NCBI RefSeq assembly: GCF_004379255.2
Contig: NC_056040.1
Location: 36,410,242-36,474,241, forward strand
Length of the DNA stretch: 64,000 nt
Source of the DNA: Salvia splendens
Lineage: Eukaryota; Streptophyta; Magnoliopsida; Lamiales; Lamiaceae
Reading direction: 5' to 3'
Part shown: in pieces, positions 22,174 to 31,978 of the stretch
Layout of the letters: every line of letters starts with the position of its first letter
How positions within the stretch are numbered: position 1 is the stretch's first letter
The notes under the pieces: generated by a model
Database searches by the model: none
Told to the model about the DNA's origin: nothing
The model's input: the letters and a program-made list of their open reading frames with translations, nothing else
Translations under genes and position numbers: made by a program

Positions 22174-23525
22174 AACAAAATTTGGTCTATATGAGTGGTT
22201 AGTAATGCCTTTTGGTTTAACTAATGCACCAAGTACTTTCATGAGGTTGATGCACCATGTTTTGAGAAAATTCATTGGAAAATTTGTGGTTGTTTATTTT
22301 GATGATATTCTTGTCTATAGCAAAAATGTGAATGAACATCTTAACCATGTGCGTGCAGTTTTGGATACCTTACGAAAAGAATCATTGTATGCAAATCTCA
22401 AAAAGTGTTCTTTTTGCATGGATAAAGTTGTTTTTCTGGGTTTTGTTATAAGTGCTAATGGGATTGAAATGGAAAAAGAGAAGGTGAAAGCTATTTTAGA
22501 ATGGCCAATTCCTCAAAATGTAGCACAAGTTAGAAGTTTTCATGGTCTTGCTAGTTTTTATAGGAGGTTTGTCAAGGATTTTAGTACAATTGCTGCACCT
22601 TTGAATGAAATTGTGAAAAAGGATGTTTGTTTTTATTGGGGAGAAAAACAAGAACATGCTTTTAATCTCCTTAAGGAAAAACTTACAACTGCACCAATTC
22701 TTTCTTTGCCTAACTTTGATAACATGTTTGAGCTTGAATGTGATGCATCTGGGGTAGGCATAGGAGCTGTTTTGTTGCAGGATAGGAAGCCAATCGCGTA
22801 CTTTAGCGAAAAGTTGAAAGGAGCTCAATTGAACTATCCAACGTATGACAAGGAGTTATATGCTTTGGTTAGAGCTTTGGAAACATGGCAACATTACTTG
22901 TGGCCTAGAGAGTTTGTAATTCACACGGATCATGAATCTCTCAAGTACTTGAAAGGTCAAGGTAAGCTTAGCAAGAGACATGTTAAGTGGGTGGAATTCA
23001 TTGAATCATTTCCCTATGTAATCAAATACAAAAAGGGAAAAGAAAATATTGTGGCTGATGCATTATCTCGGAGGTACATTTTGATCACTACTTTGAGTTC
23101 TAAGTTGCTTGGTTTTGAGTTGATTAAGGAAATGTATGATAATGACCCGGACTTTTCTTCTATCTATTTAGCTTGTGAGCATGCTGCATTTGACAAGTTC
23201 TATAGGCATGATGGCTATTTGTTTAGAGAAAACAAATTATGCATTCCTAAAGGTTCTATGCGTGAATTGCTTGTGCGTGAAGCTCATGGTGGTGGTTTAA
23301 TGGGTCATTTTGGAGTCCATAAGACAATGAATGTTTTGCTTGAACATTTCTTTTGGCCTAAAATGCGTGTGGATGTTGAAAGAATTTGTAAAAGATGCAT
23401 AACTTGCATGCAAGCCAAGTCTAAATCACACCCACATGGTTTGTACAAACCGTTACCAATTCCTAGTGCACCTTGGGAGGATATTTCAATGGACTTTGTT
23501 GTTGGTTTGCCAAGAACAAAAAGAG
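22174..23525 (+). pseudogene. CRM-like RT (C part)-RNase H-integrase (N part)
   Basis: Continuation in the shifted frame. It carries the RT catalytic [11 protein letters not shown] and the connection region [17 protein letters not shown]. RNase H follows ([44 protein letters not shown]), then the IN zinc finger ([14 protein letters not shown] ... [12 protein letters not shown]). The IN core starts with its first Asp ([15 protein letters not shown]) and homology ends there; the second Asp and the Glu are missing. After about 23,525 the frame reads ~15 nonsense residues into satellite. The missing IN part exists on the minus strand at 28,730-29,815. Confidence 0.9.
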
Positions 23526-23539
23526 GTAGAACGGCCCTC

Positions 23540-24419
23540 TTGTGTTTAATGTATGTAATTTATTTATAATGTGTGTTTGGATCGGGGATTTGTATAGTGT
23601 TTATTTATATTTGGTATAGTTTATGTATTTATGCAATGTATGTATTTTTGTGATGTGTGTTTTTCATGTTTAATGTGTGTATTTTATTATTAATGTTTGT
23701 ATTTTGACCAGAGATGTGTATAGTGTGTCTATTTTATGCAATGTATTTATTTTGATTAATTTGTATTTTTGCAATGTACGAAGTTTGGAGCATGTGGATT
23801 GTGTGTACTTTGTGTATAAAGTATGCATTGTTTGGGATGTGTGTGTATGTGTGGAAATTGTGTATTTTGTGTAGTGTGTATTTTCAATACAATTTGTATT
23901 TTGTGTGTATGATTTTAGTGGTTTATAGTTTTATATAGTGTGTTTATAGTGCTACATATGTAGTTCTCGTATATGAATATTATAGTGCGTTACGGGTATT
24001 GTGTGTAGTGAATATATTTTGTGCATGTATTATGCGTGCTTTGTGTACAGTGTGTGTTTATATTTTCAGTAACGTGTGTATTATGTCCAATATATGCAAT
24101 GTGTGTTTTTTGTGGTAAGTTTGTGTATTTTCTATTTATTTGTGTATAGTGTGTGTGTTTAAATTCTGAATTGCGTGTGTATTTTATACAATGTATGTAT
24201 TTTGTATAATATATATTCTATGTAATGTAAGTAGCGTGGAGTGTGTCGATAAAGTCTACATTGTGTGTGTAATGTGTGCATTGTGTGTATTTTGTGGTAA
24301 GAGTATTAATGCGTGTATTTTGTATATAATATGTATTTTGACCGGAGGTGTGTATAGTGTGTGTTTACGTTCTATATAGTGTGTGTATTTTGTATAGCGT
24401 ATTTTGTGTGTAATGTAAG
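23540..24419 (+). repeat. satellite fragment, direct orientation
   Basis: About 880 bp of the 1.63-kb satellite, from the 'ttgtgtttaatgtatg' landmark (equivalent of 713 in unit a) to 'gtaatgtaag'. Long class (18-nt block present). It starts within the interrupted gypsy integrase and ends at a LINE RT scrap. Confidence 0.95.
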
Positions 24420-24587
24420 AGAGTGCTAATCTCATACAATCCGCGGGAGGTTTCTCACAAGGTACCTTTCCTTTCCTCTACCTAGGGGTTCCTATTTATT
24501 GTGGCATCAAACGAACAGATATGTTTATGTTCCTTCGGGAAAAGATAGCAGCACGAATCTCCGGATGGGCTCACCGTCACCTATCCT
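24419..24587 (+). pseudogene. LINE RT scrap between inverted satellite arms
   Basis: About 170 bp identical or nearly so to 16,079-16,248 and 40,732-40,900 (GTFPFLYLGVPI and REKIAARISGWAHRHL region, read in another frame here). Satellite flanks it on both sides in opposite orientations. Confidence 0.9.
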
Positions 24588-24853
24588 ACACACAATGCAC
24601 ACATTACACACACAATGTAGACTTTATCGACACACTCCACGCTACTTACATTACATAGAATATATATTATACAAAATACATACATTGTATAAAATACACA
24701 CGCTATTCAGAATTTAAACACACACACTATACACAAATAAATAGAAAATACACAAACTTACCACAAAAAACACACATTGCATATATTGGACATAATACAC
24801 ACGTTACTGAAAATATAAACACACACTGTACACAAAGCACGCATAATACATGC
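24588..24853 (-). repeat. satellite fragment, inverted
   Basis: Reverse complement of the satellite from the 18-nt block region back to 'tgtgcatgtattatg', then joined to the kinase pseudogene at 'catgcacaaaa'. With 23,540-24,419 it forms an inverted repeat around the LINE scrap. Confidence 0.93.
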
Positions 24854-24942
24854 ACAAAAAGAAGATGGGAACTTCTCCAGAAGCCCTTTGTTGTTTCTGT
24901 CCTGCACCTTTTAAACAGTTTGTTGAGTTTGTTGTTAACTTG
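24848..24942 (+). pseudogene. kinase pseudogene 5' junction, duplicate copy 1
   Basis: About 90 bp identical to 25,796-25,890 ([20 protein letters not shown] region of the MUT9-like kinase copy), including the same join to inverted satellite. It breaks off at 'gttaacttgaa', where gypsy sequence takes over. Confidence 0.9.
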
Positions 24943-24972
24943 AAAAGTTGGGAGGAATACTTGTCATCTATA
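24935..24972. other. two gypsy micro-fragments between kinase and satellite pieces
   Basis: 'cttgaaaagttgggaggaat' matches gypsy IN (33,599-33,620), followed by 'acttgtcatc' that also occurs in IN (33,518-33,527). Satellite in inverted orientation then starts at 'tatataaaatac'. The second piece is only 10 nt, so its origin is tentative. Confidence 0.55.
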
Positions 24973-25508
24973 TAAAATACATAAATTGCATAAAATCACA
25001 CTATTCAAAATATTAACAAACACTATACACATCCCCGATCAAAATACGCAAAATGCACACTACTTACATTACACACAACATACACTATACAAAATACACA
25101 CACTATATAGAACATAAACACACACTATACACACCTCCGGTCAAAATACATATTATATACAAAATACACGCATTAATACTCTTACCACAAAATACACACA
25201 ATGCACACATTACACACACAATGTAGACTTTATCGACACACTCCACGCTACTTACATTACATAGAATATATATTATACAAAATACATACATTGTATAAAA
25301 TACACACGCTATTCAGAATTTAAACACACACACTATACACAAATAAATAGAAAATACACAAACTTACCACAAAAAACACACATTGCATATATTGGACATA
25401 ATACACACGTTACTGAAAATATAAACACACACTGTACACAAAGCACGCATAATACATGCACAAAATATATTCACTACTCACAATACCCGTAACGCACTAT
25501 AATATTCA
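24972..25508 (-). repeat. satellite fragment, inverted
   Basis: About 535 bp of reverse-complement satellite from the 'ctatataaaatacataaattgc' landmark to 'cccgtaacgcactataatattca'. Long class. Confidence 0.93.
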
Positions 25509-25523
25509 CACCTGTGCATTACT
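25509..25523. other. 15-nt island resembling LINE 3' UTR
   Basis: 'cacacctgtgcatta' equals part of the antisense LINE 3' UTR at 17,368-17,382 and 42,022-42,036. Satellite lies on both sides, and the 29 nt after it ('ctcacaatacccgtaacgc...') repeat the satellite just before it. Confidence 0.5.
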
Positions 25524-25800
25524 CACAATACCCGTAACGCACTATAATATTACACACACAATGTAGACTTTATCGACACACTCCACGCTACTTACATTAC
25601 ATAGAATATATATTATACAAAATACATACATTGTATAAAATACACACGCTATTCAGAATTTAAACACACACACTATACACAAATAAATAGAAAATACACA
25701 AACTTACCACAAAAAACACACATTGCATATATTGGACATAATACACACGTTACTGAAAATATAAACACACACTGTACACAAAGCACGCATAATACATGCA
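25523..25800 (-). repeat. satellite fragments, inverted, ending at the kinase pseudogene
   Basis: A 29-nt repeat of the 'cccgtaacgcactataatatt' landmark, then a jump to 'acacacacaatgtagac' and on to 'catgcacaaaa'. The stretch 25,550-25,890 duplicates 24,610-24,942 (satellite plus kinase start). Confidence 0.92.
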
Positions 25801-25802
25801 CA

Positions 25803-26809
25803 AAAAGAAGATGGGAACTTCTCCAGAAGCCCTTTGTTGTTTCTGTCCTGCACCTTTTAAACAGTTTGTTGAGTTTGTTGTTAACTTGAAGTTTGATGAA
25901 GAGCCTAATTATGCAAAATACATATCCCTTTTTGATGGGATTATTGGTCCGAATCCGGACATCAGGCCAATCAACACTGAAGGTGCTCGAAAGCTTGTAT
26001 ATCAAGTCGGACAGAAGAGAGGAAGGCTTATGATGGACGACGATGATGATGAGCAGCCAAAGAAGAAAGTCCGCATGGGAATGCCTGCTATACAGTGGAT
26101 TAGTGTGTACAATGCTCGAAGACCGATGAAGCAAAGATATCATTACAATGTTGCAGATTTAAGATTGGACCAGCATATTGAGAAAGGAAATGAAGATGGA
26201 CTTTATATTAGCAGTGTGGCCTCTTGTTCAAATCTATGGGCCTTGATTATGGATACAGGGACCGGTTTCAGTGATCAAGTCTATGAACTTTCACCTCATT
26301 TCCTTCATAAGGAGTAGATCATGGAACAATGGGAGAAAAATTACTACATAAGTGCCATAGCAGGGGCTAATAATGGGAGCTCATTAATAGTCATGTCTAA
26401 GGGTACCCCGTATCTGCAGCAGTCATATAAAGTTAGTGAGTCATTTCCATTCAAGTGGATCAACAAGAAATGGAGAGAAGGTTTTTACGTTACTGCCATG
26501 GCTACACCTGGAACTAGATGGGCAATTGTTATGTCCCGTGGGGCAGGTTTTTCTGATCAGGTTGTCGAGTTGGACTTTCTGTATCCAAGTGAAGGTATTC
26601 ATAGGAGGTGGGATTCTGGCTATCGCATCACATCAACTGCAGCAACATGGGATCAAACTGCCCTTGTTCTTAGCAATCCACGACGGAAACCTTCAGATGA
26701 AACACAAGAAACACTTCGGACTTCTGCTTTCCCAAGCACACATGTTAAGGAGAAATGGGTAAAAAATCTTTACATAGCATCGGTGTGCTATGGGAGAACT
26801 GTATCTTGA
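25803..26809 (+). pseudogene. 5'-truncated MUT9-like / plant casein-kinase-1-like kinase copy
   Basis: Two frames (25,796-26,317 and 26,321-26,809) together give about 335 residues of the C-terminal half of plant MUT9-like kinases (also called photoregulatory protein kinases). The first part is the end of the kinase C-lobe ([36 protein letters not shown]). An acidic/basic patch follows ([16 protein letters not shown]), then the conserved family-specific C-terminal region ([58 protein letters not shown]). The kinase N-lobe and catalytic loop are missing. The single break inside is TAG at 26,315-26,317, where the family has Trp. No intron is seen across about 1 kb, whereas the plant family genes as I know them are multi-exon; with the A run at 27,198 this suggests a processed (retro-)copy. 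In live relatives the protein phosphorylates histone H3 and photoreceptor partners in the nucleus; this copy cannot. Confidence 0.88.
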
Positions 26810-27207
26810 TGTCTCGTAATTTTGTTGGAGTAGGTTACTCGAAGATGAAGTCCTCTCTGATCAAACTCAATTGTTATTTCTGTAATCAGAGGAAGGGGAG
26901 ATCTTTGGTCTGTGGTCAAGCTGACTCTTGTTGCTCTTAGGACCTGATTTGTGCTTACTATTGCCATTGACATATAGGAGCCTGTCTAAAACCTCTGCAC
27001 CGGACTGTGATTATGTCTAAATGCTTTAGGACTCCGACAAGTGTAATTCGATCATTCCTTAATGTTTGTATAGTGATGGAAATTTAATGTTTGATGACAG
27101 TATCCAGCGGCTGTGTCTGTATTAGCAGTGCTTGTATATGTAAAATCAGGCTATGCAACCCAAGGATATGTTCTATTAAATGTACTTGTTTCTCTTTAAA
27201 AAAAAAA
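26810..27207 (+). other. 3' UTR and poly(A) of the kinase retro-copy
   Basis: About 390 bp of non-coding sequence after the TGA, ending in ten A (27,198-27,207) at 'tctctttaaaaaaaaaa'. LINE ORF1 sequence on the opposite strand follows immediately. The A run fits a retroposed mRNA tail, but it is short and could be chance. Confidence 0.55.
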
Positions 27208-27208
27208 G

Positions 27209-27955
27209 ATGAGGATGCATAGTACATGGTGGTGATTTTGAATTCAAAATGGCATTTTCCACAAATGCGCCAACATTATCTTGCCCATGAAAAGTGGCCT
27301 TTTTCTTTTCCTCCTTTTGTGAGTCACATGCACCCACCAACTCACATGCCACCCCATCCTTCACGTGGGGCATGGTACTTGCAATGGTCAGCCGGTTGAC
27401 CATCTCTTTCTCCATGCTTGATCCTCCAAGATTCCGGCCTGCCGGTGCCAGCGACATTCCGGCCATCTCATCACCATCGAGCCCTTCCATTCCACTCGTC
27501 GGGACGCTCCCTTCCTTGGCCATTTGGGCTAGAGAGCTCAACATATCCCCAAAAGGGGCGAGCTTGTTTTCCGACGTCCCTTTCCTTTCACCATGGCATT
27601 CCGCAACGAGACTATCCACCATATCAAAGACCATCTTCTTCTTAGCCCGACTAACCTCCGAACCAGATTCAAGGCCGGCTCGTTTGAGGGCTTGTCGAGC
27701 TTTCTCCGGGTGAGGCGTGCCAACCATTTTGGTTTTAGACTGTGCAATCGAATGAAACTTCCACTCCGGCGAGGAGAGGGGCTGCATCGTGTGTTCCAAG
27801 GCATCGGCATCCCCCTCCGTCAACTCACCGCCGGACTTCACCATGTGTTGGATGCAACAATCACACTACATCTCCCTCAAAGGGGAGGGAGAGGGAGTGG
27901 ACGAATTCTAGAGAGAAGGGAGAGCTTCTCTCTCGTGTTTTTAATTGATTGTTGT
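27209..27955 (-). pseudogene. LINE 5' UTR and ORF1 N-terminal fragment
   Basis: Minus-strand frame 27,844-27,176 (222 codons) starting MVKSGGELTEGDADALEH, preceded by a stretch (27,850-27,955) rich in C/T on the minus strand, with 'ccttctctctagaattc'. The latter resembles the 5' end of the LINE at 33,831 ('ctccttctctctaac'). The protein is low in recognisable domains, and its last residues run through the poly(A) of the kinase copy, so the real fragment ends near 27,209. I assign it to LINE ORF1 from composition and neighbourhood, not from a conserved domain. Confidence 0.5.
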
Positions 27956-27959
27956 CAAT

Positions 27960-28112
27960 GTTAAATTCTCGTTGTACTCTAATTTGTCATGGCGAGTCGT
28001 CACTTTTGGGCGACTCGATGTTTGTTTGGTTGTTGCAAATGGTTTTTGGTAATGCACGGGTGTGGGTGCGCCTCAACCCTTCACCCCTAGGGTTGTTTAT
28101 CTTTAAAAAAAA
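27960..28112 (+). mobile_element. LINE 3' UTR end with poly(A)
   Basis: 'gagtcgtcacttttgggcga' and the following 100 nt correspond to the reverse complement of 17,330-17,455 (about 90% identical by eye), ending in eight A (28,105-28,112). It is a plus-sense LINE tail with no coding part attached. Confidence 0.75.
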
Positions 28113-28177
28113 TATTACGTCACAAACGTCACAAAATGTATAATTGTGGGCAATTTTGATTCAAAAGTGATATGAAT

Positions 28178-28679
28178 TGGGATAGGACGAAGGACCCGTT
28201 GGATATATTGATCCAAGAACCCCACGTATAAGGTTTGGCAGCGGACTCCCTTGATTGATAATCTGGTTTGATCCACTTCCAGAGCTTGAAAAACCTCGAC
28301 CCGTTGGCTATATGATCAGCCAAGAACCTCGGTATGGTTGAACGCCACAAGAACTTGCTCAAAGTATCTTGATAAGTTCCAAACAAGTGAAAAACTCTAC
28401 AAAGAGAATTCAACTCACAAGACAAAGTCTATTTTCGTATTTGATCAATGGTGTCCTCAAATGACATGCTTACAAGCCTATTTATAGGCTAGAATGGACT
28501 CTTGAAAGTCTCATATCATTAGTACAACTTAAGACCTTTAGAATGACTCATAATAAGTGAAAAGTAACTCCTAACTATTGGTGTGACTTTAGGACATCTA
28601 AAGTCACTTATTTAACTCAAAAAGTAACTTAAAAATGACTCTTCATTTTTGCTGCTCCAACTTGGACGAAAATGCATCA
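28178..28679 (-). repeat. LTR of CRM-like element, inverted copy
   Basis: Reverse complement of the LTR at 18,924-19,435 with the same TG...CA termini. On the minus strand it follows the pol end, so it is a 3' LTR. About 65 unassigned bases separate it from the LINE tail on the left. TATA box at 28,477-28,487 (minus sense). Confidence 0.8.
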
Positions 28680-28729
28680 TTTATCTTCAATTTGGGCCTC
28701 CAAAATGTGATATATATTGACTCAAAACT

Positions 28730-29815
28730 TCATGCATTGGGCTGCCCACTAACTTGAATAATATTCACCATTTGGCCCAATGTTGAATGGTCTTGGAATT
28801 GGGCTTTTATTTCATCAACTAAAAGCATCATGGACTCCTTTATCTTCTTAGCTCTAGCTCTTGTAATTGGTCCACTTTGAATGATTAATGGATCCATCTT
28901 CTTGTCCTTGTTGATCAACTTGGGTGTACCTCCATCATTCCCTTCTTCTTCAAGAGGATTCGTCCTCGAATCTAATTCACCAACATAAGGAGATAAATCA
29001 GAAACATTGAAAGTAGCACTTACATTAAACTCACCAGGTAAGTCAAGTTTGTAAGCATTATCATTGACTTTTCCAATCACTTGGAATGGTCCATCTCCTC
29101 TTGGCTGCAACTTGGACTTTCTTTTCGAAGGAAATCTCTCCTTTCTCATATGCAACCAAACCCAATCTCCCGGCTCAAAGATGACTTGTTTTCGACCCTT
29201 GTTGGCTTGCTTTGCATATTGTTCTGTCCTCTTTTCAATGTTGAGTCTTACCCTTTCATGCAATCTTTTCACCATTTCAGACTTAGCTTTTCCATCAAGA
29301 CTTGCACGATCTTCAATAGGTATTGGAATCAAATCTAGTGGACTCAATGGATTGAAACCATACACAACTTCAAATGGGGAAAAGTTAGTAGCAGAATGGA
29401 CACTTCGATTATAAGCAAACTCAGCAAAAGGTAAGCATTCCTCCCAACTTTTCAAGTTCTTTTTAACTAAAGTTCGTAGTAATTGAGACAAAGTCCTATT
29501 AACTACTTCAGTTTGTCCATCAGTTTGTGGATGACAAGTAGTAGAAAACAAGAGTTTAGTTCCCAACTTATTTCACAACACTCGCCAAAAATGACTCACA
29601 AATTTAGCATCTCGATCACTCACAATTGATCTAGGAACACCATGCAAACGGACAATTTCTTTAAAGAACAAATCAGCGATATGAGATGCATCATCAGTTT
29701 TGTGACATGGATTAAAATGTGCCATTTTTGAAAACCTATCAACAACCACAAAAACTGAATCTCTACCTCTTTTTGTTCTTGGCAAACCAACAACAAAGTC
29801 CATTGAAATATCCTC
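28730..29815 (-). pseudogene. CRM-like integrase and pol C terminus, antisense
   Basis: Minus-strand frames 29,815-29,573 and 29,566-28,730, separated by one TGA where other codons suggest Trp ([10 protein letters not shown]). They contain the IN core from [19 protein letters not shown] (Asp 1) through [14 protein letters not shown] (Asp 2) and [15 protein letters not shown] (Glu). The GPF-like C-terminal part follows (GDWVWLHMRKERFPSKRKSK, ATFNVSDLSPYVGE), then the tail GPITRARAKKIKESM. It is followed by its own LTR. It starts almost where the plus-strand copy at 23,525 stops, so the two may derive from one split element. Confidence 0.88.
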
Positions 29816-29822
29816 AAAATGC

Positions 29823-30315
29823 CAATGCCGGACTTGGCCTTGTCGGACACGTCGCCGAGGCCCGAGGAACCTCGCACCATCTCGGACCAGCGCATGGTCT
29901 TTCGATCGGCCGAGGACCCCATCCCTAATCCTCCGAGCAAGAAGAGGAAAGCAAAAAGCCACAAAACTCAAAATGAGGAAAAGTACGCCGGCTCCACCAA
30001 CTAAAGGAAATGGTCGGAAAAGGTTTGTTCTTTTACCCCTTCCGGAGGACAAACAACCTTGGAAGAGGCTCGAGTTCGGGTCGGAATACTCGTCCCCACC
30101 CGGGAGCCCTAAGTGCAAAGGGACCATCTTTCCGGGGAGCCCGCCGAGTGATCAAGGGGACAACGGCCGGCGGGATGAAGTAGAAAGTGCTTCGGGCACC
30201 AAGGAATGCCAATTGGCCATTGCCAATGCGGTTCTATCGACCATGGCCTCCAAAAATCAAAATTCCGACCAGGTTGCCGGTGCGGCCGCCGGCGACGACC
30301 AATTCAAAGTCCAAT
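29823..30315 (+). pseudogene. LINE ORF1 N-terminal fragment
   Basis: Codes for the N-terminal segment also found at 39,978-40,450 and 43,290-43,765 ([35 protein letters not shown]; then in a shifted frame [20 protein letters not shown]). Basic and Pro-rich, with no DUF4283. It is joined on the left to gypsy IN through 'cctcaaaatgccaatgccgg' and on the right to LINE ORF2 C-terminal sequence through 'gaagatcgacttggcc'. Confidence 0.75.
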
Positions 30316-30337
30316 TCAAATCCAATGGAGGAAGATC

Positions 30338-31232
30338 GACTTGGCCTCAAAATGCCAATGCTGCCCAAGGAATCCGAGCACCGAATCCCTTCAGCACCTC
30401 TTCATCCAAGGTCGGGGAGAAACTAGTGTGTGGTGGGAATTCGACGGGTGGTTCGGGGGATCGGCACCTTCCCTACGGATTAACGACATCATTCCAGATC
30501 GGCTTGAGACCTGGTCGCATCGGATGCAACAACAAGACCCGAAACACCTTTGCCGAGTAACGCCATACCTCATCCTGTGGTTCCTTTGGGCGGAGCGAAA
30601 CAGAAGCCGGCATGAGCAAGTCCAATTCAAACCGTACAATGTGGTGTGGCAAGTTCAGATGTACATTTACAATAACATGACTAACGGGATCATTAAGCCG
30701 AAGCACTGGAAGGGAGTGCAAATGGGCATGAGTATTCCGAGCCACCCTGCCTCAAGACGGACGAGACCACTGGTGACTTCTGTTAAGTGGCACCCCCCTG
30801 AAGGCCCGTGGATTAAAGTCAATACAGACGGGGCATACACTGGGGCACCGGACAGAGCGGGAGGGTGAGGAGTGGTACGCGACTGGTCCAGAAATGATGG
30901 CCGAATTGATGGCTGCTCATCATGGACTTGAGCTTGCGAGGGTACATGAGCAACCCATTTGGATCGAGACGGACTCAGAACAAGCCGCCAATCTCCTCAA
31001 TGGCTTTACGTGGGGACCGGCACATCTCCGCCGGGTCATGGCGCGAATTTTCCTCTTCAAGCGCCGGTACACCATGCGCGCCTCCTTTATCCCCCGGGAG
31101 GGGAATCAAGCGGCGGACCTGCTCGCTAAGATGGGCCTTGGCCAGCAATGCTTCCTCAGGTTCTCCGCCCAAACAGCCCCAAGACCCCTAAAGGACATCA
31201 TTAGAATGGAAGAAATGGGAATACCCAACATT
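30338..31232 (+). pseudogene. LINE ORF2 C terminus: zf-RVT plus RNase H
   Basis: Frames 30,206-30,868 and 30,894-31,235. The zf-RVT region (LASKCQCCPRNPSTESLQHL) is followed by LILWFLWAERNRSRHEQVQ and an RNase H type 1 domain. All four RNase H acidic residues can be seen: Asp in WIKVNTDGAYTG, Glu in AELMAAHHGLELA, Asp in IWIETDSEQAANLL, Asp in NQAADLLAKMG. A TGA near 30,867 splits the two frames. The domain belongs to the RNase H-bearing branch of plant L1 LINEs, where it removes RNA from the cDNA hybrid. RT and endonuclease are absent from this copy. Confidence 0.88.
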
Positions 31233-31235
31233 TGA

Positions 31236-31499
31236 GTTCGGTCGGAAGAACACGAGTAGCACAGTTGCCGAGGAAAGAAGGAGTGTTTTATCTTTTGATT
31301 TTGTTCATTTGTATCTTATCTTTTGGAAGGGAGTATGATCAGGTCTGGGTTGTGGGATCCGGACCGCTCTCTACTCCTAATCTTTGTGTTGGCACACCAC
31401 TTTTGAGTGTGGCTAGGATCTGTATTCAACCCCTTATGATATATAGGGATGAGGGACCTACGAACCCTCCACCGTAAAGGTGTTTGATTAAAAAAAAAA
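31236..31499 (+). other. LINE 3' UTR and poly(A)
   Basis: Non-coding tail ending in 'cctccaccgtaaaggtgttt' and ten A (31,490-31,499). The same end occurs antisense at 32,451-32,510 and, without the T run, at 36,574-36,740. Confidence 0.8.
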
Positions 31500-31502
31500 G
31501 TC

Positions 31503-31697
31503 CAAATGTTCATCCGGAATAGTATGGAGAATGGGGGCATAAGAATGAAACATTGGATTGGGATAAGCCCTAGAATGGAAATACCGAGTCGTGCTGAGAC
31601 AGGATGGCCAACACCGGTTGCTATGCTGATCAAATGGCACCCACCGATCCCATCGTGGATTAAACTCAACACGGATGGAGCCTTCTCGACCAAAAGA
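31503..31697 (+). pseudogene. LINE RNase H N-terminal scrap
   Basis: Codes for IKWHPPIPSWIKLNTDGAFS, the start of an RNase H domain related to that at 30,790 but clearly diverged, so from another LINE copy. It runs into copia sequence at 'aaaagaggcagtatgg'. Confidence 0.8.
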
Positions 31698-31978
31698 GGC
31701 AGTATGGTTCAAGAACTTCCTTATGGATTTAGGTGTGGTTGCGAATCTGCCCAAGAGCATCACGGTTTATTGTGACAATTTTGGTGCTGTGGCAAATTCG
31801 AAGGAACCAAGAGCTCACAAAGCGAGCAAACACATAGAGCGGAAGTATCATATCATAAGGGATATAGTGCAGAGAGGAGACATACAAGTGCTCAAGATTG
31901 CGTCAGAGAACAACCTGGCAAATCCTTTTACAAAGGTAATGGCGGTAAAACCGTTCGAGGGCCACGTTAAAGGTATTA
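31690..31978 (+). pseudogene. Ty1/copia RNase H C-terminal fragment
   Basis: Encodes EAVWFKNFLMDLGVV, then SITVYCDNFGAVANSKEPRA, HKASKHIERKYHIIRDIV and the ASENNLANPFTK motif near the end of copia pol. It is the only copia sequence I see in the window. LINE RNase H precedes it and gypsy pol follows ('aggtattacctccattaag'). Confidence 0.88.

Larger units (their letters stand above)
18669..23525 (+). mobile_element. longest CRM-like Ty3/gypsy copy (pol end - LTR - gag - pol, truncated in IN)
   Basis: Order on the + strand: the last ~65 codons of pol (18,669-18,873), one LTR (18,924-19,435), PBS, A-rich leader, gag-PR-RT-RNase H and the start of IN, broken at about 23,525 where satellite begins. 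A pol-LTR-gag order is what a tandem or circular arrangement sharing one LTR would leave. Clade call: the RT/RNase H stretch [19 protein letters not shown], the PLNEIVKK segment and the IN signature [17 protein letters not shown] are characteristic of centromeric CRM chromoviruses, as far as I can judge from memory of that family. A tree would be needed to fix the clade. Confidence 0.8.

Noticed and set aside
25796..26809. functional kinase gene
   Set aside because: Kinase N-lobe and catalytic loop absent, in-frame TAG, no promoter; its upstream sequence is satellite.
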